Of a DNA stretch of 64,000 nt, positions 58,395 through 64,000 are shown in pieces. The number at the start of each line of letters is the position of its first letter. The first letter of the stretch is position 1. The translations under genes were made by a program, and so were the position numbers. Where the stretch lies: contig NC_091933.1 of the NCBI RefSeq assembly GCF_041260155.1, forward strand, positions 5,617,501 to 5,681,500. The letters are read 5' to 3'. The stretch is from Ptychodera flava (lineage: Eukaryota > Hemichordata > Enteropneusta > Ptychoderidae). The notes beneath the pieces are model-generated. The model saw only the letters and a program-made list of their open reading frames with translations. It did not search any database and was not told the origin of the DNA.

Positions 58395-59429
58395 TACCCT
58401 ATAAAATTTATGATTAAACCGAAACATTAAAATAACTGTGTTTGCCTAGAGTCCCCGATCTTCGCCATAATGCGGTATGTAAGTTGAGTTTAATTAAACA
58501 AATGCAGATTAATTCAGATTGGTTTTTGGTACAGTCACTTTTGATGTATCAGGTGTGCATTATATATGCGGCTAAGCTTAGTTGTTCGGTATTCTGATTC
58601 AGCGCGCACTATAATGAATCCAGTTAGGCCTACACCAAGCCGATTGCGCTACGTATGAGATGAAAGTTGCAATTTGTAAACCACTTGTCACCCGATCAGA
58701 GACCTCCTTGTTGTTGATATGTGTTGATAGTATAAGTTTTAGATCATATTTGGAAAAAAAAACTAATCATGGCGAAAGTCTGTCTTAACGACCTGACAAT
58801 CATCCACGAATGGACTGATGATCATCGAGGTTTTTGTGATAGAGGTCGAACATCACCACGTCACCTCCGACGGGTTAAGTCATAAAGGCAACGTCAAAGC
58901 AATAGTTCAATAGAGATTCACTATTGTAATATCTTTACTCATTGTACTTGAAGACATTATCTTTCTGGCTTTATTATCCTAACATCCTCTCGTTTGCGTC
59001 ATACGATTAGTTTACCAAGGAAATCCTCCTCCTGCTGAAAAATTGATACGATATTTTCACACCCAATCACGAAGAAATCTCTCTATTTTACGGATAACCC
59101 CTATTTCAATAATACCACTAGAATTTGGGGCTATTTTTTCACTGACAGGATTAAAATGTAAAATCATCCACGACCAAATTTACATTAAGCCTATTCCACG
59201 GAATCGCTGATTTGCAGCACAGTTTCGTTGAACGACATCATCAGATGACAGTAAATACGTACCGTTGCCCCAATAATTAGATACATTAGGCTATTATGAG
59301 TCAATCCATCAGACTGAAGGTTTATTACTACCTACCTACCTACCTAATATTGTAAATTTGGCTCACTGCTTATACCGGCAAAATCATACTATACCCATCA
59401 CAATGCAATGTACGCTGCGCTGTTTTCGT

Positions 59430-59466
<37 letters not shown>

Positions 59467-61300
59467 GCCACCATCACTGACTGTGAGAGTTCGTTGACCC
59501 GGAACGTACATGAAAGTTGCAGGACGCGCAACGCGACGTAGCGATGTCGACGTCGAATCGCGACAAATCGTGGTTTAAAAATTGGGCCCTTCCCTCCAAT
59601 TACAATTATCAGATAGGAGTATAAACCTAAATTAAAGGAATCTTTCAGTAATAAGATTTGTTTACGTGCCCAAGCGTTACGATGATTTACGATTCCCCGC
59701 ATGAGCGTCGTATAGCTCTGAACGTGAGGTAGTGACGGTAAACGGAACAGTGTGAGTCCGTTCGTTGTACAGGCGGGAACAGGCTTGTGGCTGGCTATAT
59801 TTAAAGTAAAAAGAAAATAATAACTATGAATATTGTAGCTAGCCGATTCAGTCAATCAGCACATTTCATTTTGAATAGATGTAGGCTACCTGCATTTCTT
59901 TTATTTATCATCCCCGTCAGATTTCGATATGTAAGAAAACATAAACACCTACAAAGGGATCTACCTATTTTTTGATACGTAGGTCTATAGTTTCACTTAT
60001 TTAATCATGTAACGTCACAGTATATAATCACACTCAAATAATATTATTTACATTGCATCAAACTTCTGAACTTGATGTGTAACATAGCACATCAATATCA
60101 TTGTCTTGTGAATTTGTGTGCATGTGTTGGGAATGCCGTAGCATTGTTAACATGCAGAGTACTTCTCAAGTGATAGTCATTTGAACTCAAAATATACATT
60201 ACACGGAGTTATGATCAGAATTTACGACGTTTATGAACAACCTTCAGCAGTTATAATGTTCATAATATCTATGAAGCATTTACCAAACGTACAACTTGCA
60301 AGTTTTAATCTTATATTATCTCCGCGGCCTACCACGCGACTTGTAATCATCATCTGTGAGCCACGAAATTCAATAATGCTTTGAAAAGTCTTGATCAGTT
60401 CCAATAAAAAGATTCACTTACTATAATTAAAAAATTACTAACAACTTTATCTTGCCTTATGAATGAATTCAAACAACCTTGAATGAGTTTAGTTTTAAAA
60501 TTATGTATACCGAAATAATGTAAAAATATGACATTATTTGATATCCCGGCACATGGTCGTGATTGGATATCTAAAAAGTCAAGCAAATGCCTGCCTGGTG
60601 CATGTGCTTTGACACACTGTGTAACCTATATACTTTTTGTCATTAATATCATTCCACAAACGTCGCAACCACATGTCAAACGTTTAAAATGGGCTATAAT
60701 TGCAAATCAGTAAGGCTTTCAGTCACTATTGTTGATTATTGTCAAGTTGAAACTCGGATTGATTCATAATATCACAAGAAAAATATTAGGATGTAAACTC
60801 ATGGAAGAAGTATTCTTTTCCTGAAACAGGTAGGAGATAAAAGTTACTCAGCGTCAAAATGTTTCATGGAACATGAAGTAGTAATTATTTGCAGACGTGA
60901 CGATGCTACACAAAATCGATTTCAAGTTCAACCGATATTTAGTGTCAGACAAAAGCACAACATCGTAGTCGTCAAATTTAAATTCTTCATAGTCGGAAAA
61001 ATGTTAATAAAGATTTTTCCAGTGCTATTACGATCTTAAAGATGAAAATATCACCTATAAATGGCTATTTTGCAAGCCCCGTGTCTTTCCAATCATTCAT
61101 TCGAAATTGCTTTTGTGAAAGAAAAACAACTTCCGTTAGGCCCACAACAGTCTCCGTATTTTGATCAATTTTGGGGAGGAAGAGGCCCATGCTATCCACT
61201 TCGTGGGCATATACTTTAAAATTCATTCGGTATGCCCCCTTTTCGCCTCACTTAGAGTTTGAATTAAAAAATAATGTTGATACATTGAAAAATGTTTACA
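58395..61300. other. No recognised gene
   Basis: Apart from the poly-G tract and a short CTAC repeat near 59330, nothing is supported. The 161-codon minus-strand frame at 59370-59855 includes the poly-G tract as polyproline and has no domain. Confidence 0.5.
59431..59464. repeat. Poly-G tract
   Basis: Uninterrupted run of about 34 G, able to form G-quadruplexes; assembly length is likely unreliable here. Confidence 0.95.
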
Positions 61301-61324
61301 CCATGCATGAGCTACATACAGGTG

Positions 61325-61473
61325 TAGCTGTGGAAACGCAGCTATCTGTTGGCAGGGTAGCGTGCGTCGAGGCTTTGCGGGTCATCAAAAGGTCAACCCG
61401 CCACGGACATATCCGTGGCTGGGTTGACCTTTTGATGACCCGCATAGCGACGAAAGCTGCATTTCCACAGCTA
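61325..61473. mobile_element. 149-bp foldback element with 10-bp flanking direct repeats
   Basis: Ends TAGCTGTGGAAA and its complement are perfect for 12 bp. The centre is a second strong palindrome (23-bp arms starting GCGGGTCATCAAAAGGTCAA, about 61378-61400 and 61420-61442). CATACAGGTG flanks both ends (61315-61324 and 61474-61483) as a likely target duplication; a 9-11 bp duplication would suit Mutator-like elements. Confidence 0.75.
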
Positions 61474-61589
61474 CATACAGGTGCAGCCAAAGAACAGTGC
61501 ACTTTTAACGAGGGTCCTTTACTATGATAAGATATATTGTGCATGGCAATTAATGCGAACAGACTAATTTTAAGTCAAGAGGGTAATTC

Positions 61590-62110
61590 ATTAGCCGTTC
61601 ATAATTTGTCCTCCAACAGAAAATTTTTCGACTTTTTCTCCCACTCCCACTTATTTTGGCTGTTTCCTCTCCCCAATGTGAAATTCTGAAGCTCTCCTGC
61701 CCTGTGGCGAAAAAACTTGCCATTTCTCCTGCCCTGGAAAAAAAATTCCCCTCAAAATTTTGTCAATCATTTCCCCTGCAGACACGAAGCTACCTTACCC
61801 TTTGATAAAAAAACATGCCGATTTCCCCCTGCTCCGTGAAAAAAATTCCCCTAAAAATTGATGTGGGGGCTCAATCAAGATAGGCTAAGTAGTCTGGGTA
61901 ACCCTCAAAAGGTATAAGTGCTTGCCCTGTGTCCCCATCCCTGGAAACACCATGGCTCAACTTCCCCTGTCCCCGTTTTAAAAGTAGCTTCCCCTCTCCT
62001 CGCCCTGTCCCCAGGACAATCAACCGATATTTGCCCTGTCCGACAAAAAAGCACTAAAATTTGCTCCCCTGTCGCCCGAAAATATGTCCCCTGCGCGATA
62101 TGTCAATAAA
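61590..62110. repeat. C-rich degenerate repeat tract
   Basis: Irregular recurrences of TTCCCCTGCCCTG-like blocks and AAAAAATTCCCCT-like blocks on the plus strand, with no fixed period. The plus strand is strongly C over G. Confidence 0.55.
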
Positions 62111-62814
62111 CCAATCAATATATAGACAAATCCAACAATATCGACCCTCTCTATCAATTCTACTTCAGTCTACGGTAAACTAGTGAATAACCGCTCCAAA
62201 ATTAGATCAACTGCTGAATAAGAATTTCTTCTGAGGAGACAATGCTCTCTGTTTTCCTTATACATGGACTGATATTTAACGTATCTAAAGCATCGATCAG
62301 GTCGGGACGACACAGAGAATACAATCAGCCTGACGAAAGACAATGTTGAAGTAAAACTTCCTGACTAATATGCTCGAGGGTCGCCACGTCGTCGTGATAT
62401 AAGTATTTTTCTCTTAGGCATATACATCAAAGAAATATTTGAATACATTAATTCTCTTAAACCCGATTCAATTAATCGAAATTATTTCATCCCTAATTTA
62501 CCGGCTCGGAGTACTTTCATCCTCAATGTCCTGTCCTAATTTTTCTGATCATTGTATCGTATACTACATGTAACGTACTCTGTGACGTGTCCCGGTATCA
62601 GTGAGCACACATAGACATGCCAGGCTCCAGTATATTGTACACCGACACGGACAGTATGCGAGATGTTTTGCGAAACGACGAATGTATCAAGTGTCATTAT
62701 GCTTGCACCTCGGGCTTTCGCCTAACACCGCCAGACCATTCTCACGTTGAGGAGGAATAGCTACTAAAGAGAACAAAAATTGCCTATTTTAAGGCTGAGA
62801 AAAGTGGAGGCGGT

Positions 62815-63960
62815 AGCAATGGCGGTAGCCGTAAACAAAGTTGCGAAACGTTTTCCCAATTTCACAAAATTTCGCACGGTTCAGATTTGGAAAAGTGTCT
62901 TTCCTTCATCTGAATGTTAGTAAATCTGAAGCACTGTGGCTCGGTTTATGGAAAAAATAGACGCGACACCTCGGCTGATTTGAAATGGCAATCATCATCC
63001 AAAAAATTATTAGGGATTTACTTTGGTTCCGACCGTTTACGCCTAAGACTTCTACTTAGCTGGGAGAAAAAATTGAAAGGCTTAAGACCGTTTTGAGACT
63101 TTGGTCAAAGAGTGAGCTCTGCATATGGCAGGCCTGTGTGTTACCGGCGTTATACGGCCTCCCACCACAGGCCGTGTAACGCCGGTAACACACAGCCCTG
63201 CCATGCAGAGCTAAGAGTAAGCTAAGTCTGTATGGACGTAAAATCACTATCATCAATCAAGCAATTTTTAAGTTTTTATGGAATAATTGGCCTGACAGAA
63301 TAAAAAGACTTACATTGATTGTAACTTACGAACGTGGAAGGCTCAAGATTCCCGACATCTTTGCCCTCCATGATGCCATTCTGTGCTTCACGGATTCGTA
63401 GACTGTGCGATTCAACGATCGCTCGCTGGTAAGCTTTGCTATTGAGATGGCTAAGTATTTATATGGATTTATTTTCTAATTTTTCATTTCAACTTCAGAA
63501 ATTATTGCTTTCATACTTAGACGCAATATCAAAAGGCACAAGGCAGGTTCCTGTTGCTCTAATACGCCGAATCCAAGTTATCTAGATATCCGCAATCAAA
63601 TTATTTGGGGCAATATCAACATCTCGAACAATGGTACAACTATTTTATCCACTGTGGCACACTAGATTAGTTCGAATATCATCTACATTAATGACATCGT
63701 CGATGACTATGGCGACTTTGTTTCGCCTACAAAGTGTTGTTCACGACAAATCGGATTGTGGAATGAAAAAGGCTTTTAAATCTCATTCCAAAACAATGGA
63801 ACGTATTCTGAAAGACACCCGTTTTGATCAGATACGTAGACAATATAATTTTGTGTATGTAAACAGAAAACGTTTCTCTTTCACAACGACCGAATACTTT
63901 AATATCCAAGTTTTTTATGACATTTTGTTGTCAAACGTGTCATACCAATTGGATTATTAA
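62815..63960 (+). mobile_element. Decayed Tx1/L1-type LINE, ORF2 C-terminal region
   Basis: Plus-strand frames read NVSKSEALWLGLWK, DTSADLKWQ, KLLGIYFGSD, then after an insertion KLSLYGRKITIINQ, FKFLWNNWPDRIKR, LKIPDIFALHDAIL and finally YINDIVDDYGDF. This is the order of the region after the reverse transcriptase in Tx1/L1 ORF2 proteins. Frames shift repeatedly, part between IINQ and FKFLWN is deleted, and the polymerase core is absent. A 99-bp MITE interrupts it at 63114-63212. Confidence 0.8.
63114..63212. mobile_element. 99-bp hairpin MITE inserted in the LINE
   Basis: Long inverted arms (AGCTCTGCATATGGCAGG at the left, its near complement at the right, including TTACCGGCGTTA) enclose a 10-base loop. 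AAGAGT flanks both sides (63108-63113 and 63213-63218). Leaving it out makes the LINE read WSKSKLSLYGRK, as expected for this family, so insertion into the LINE is directly visible. A partial relative lies at 35490-35562. Confidence 0.85.
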
Positions 63961-64000
63961 TAATTCTTAGAAAATAATAATTATCACTTGTATATATGTT

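Noticed and set aside
59370-59855. 161-codon minus-strand frame with polyproline
   Set aside because: The polyproline is the poly-G tract and the remainder has no recognisable domain or splice context.

Overview
The window is animal nuclear DNA. Its genes are split by phase-consistent GT-AG introns, it is AT-rich, and it is full of short inverted-repeat (MITE or foldback) elements, microsatellites and decayed LINEs. The only firmly recognised genes are two head-to-tail members of the CLCA family (calcium-activated chloride channel regulator: zinc metalloprotease-like N-domain, VWA domain, beta-rich region, FnIII domain, C-terminal membrane anchor). A tandem CLCA pair with this structure in so repeat-rich a genome suggests an invertebrate deuterostome, such as an acorn worm or lancelet. 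This is inference; no species marker was seen.

Layout. 1-2009: downstream flank with a perfect hairpin and a 212-bp MITE. 2010-3815: a 5'-truncated, Jockey/CR1-like LINE on the minus strand, ending a few bases from the stop codon of CLCA gene A. 3822-14888: CLCA gene A, minus strand, 11 coding exons, 970 aa. 14889-20511: intergenic, no gene seen, with three CRE-like octamers. 20512-30456: CLCA gene B, minus strand, 11 coding exons, 961 aa, same splice phases as A. Introns of B hold a copy of the 951-1162 MITE, a foldback element with internal TTAGGG repeats, and another foldback element. 30457-35000: no recognisable gene. 35013-35562: nested palindromes. 35797-38897: a 3.1-kb element with 30-bp terminal inverted repeats and a TTA target duplication (PIF/Harbinger-like), holding a decayed SAP-like coding remnant. 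39849-40300: more foldback elements. 40786-41830: microsatellite followed by degenerate ~130-bp repeats.

43260-49144 contains the best candidate for an unrecognised plus-strand gene. It has a CpG-rich start, five segments with good splice consensus, and open frames that join in phase. One alternative segment would put a stop codon straight after the start codon. A LINE remnant and a minisatellite that reverses orientation lie in its introns. 49507-58390 is mostly non-coding repeats: a G/C-tract element, a second copy of the microsatellite plus ~130-bp architecture, duplicated blocks, a TCTCGCGAGA promoter-type palindrome beside a splice donor, and a complete 321-bp palindromic MITE with TTAA duplications. 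58391-64000 holds a 149-bp palindrome with 10-bp flanking repeats, a C-rich degenerate tract, and a decayed Tx1/L1-type LINE split by a 99-bp hairpin MITE.

The two CLCA genes probably encode type I membrane ectoproteins with similar jobs. All exon boundaries were read by hand from splice consensus, frame continuity and agreement between the two copies; no alignment or database search was run.
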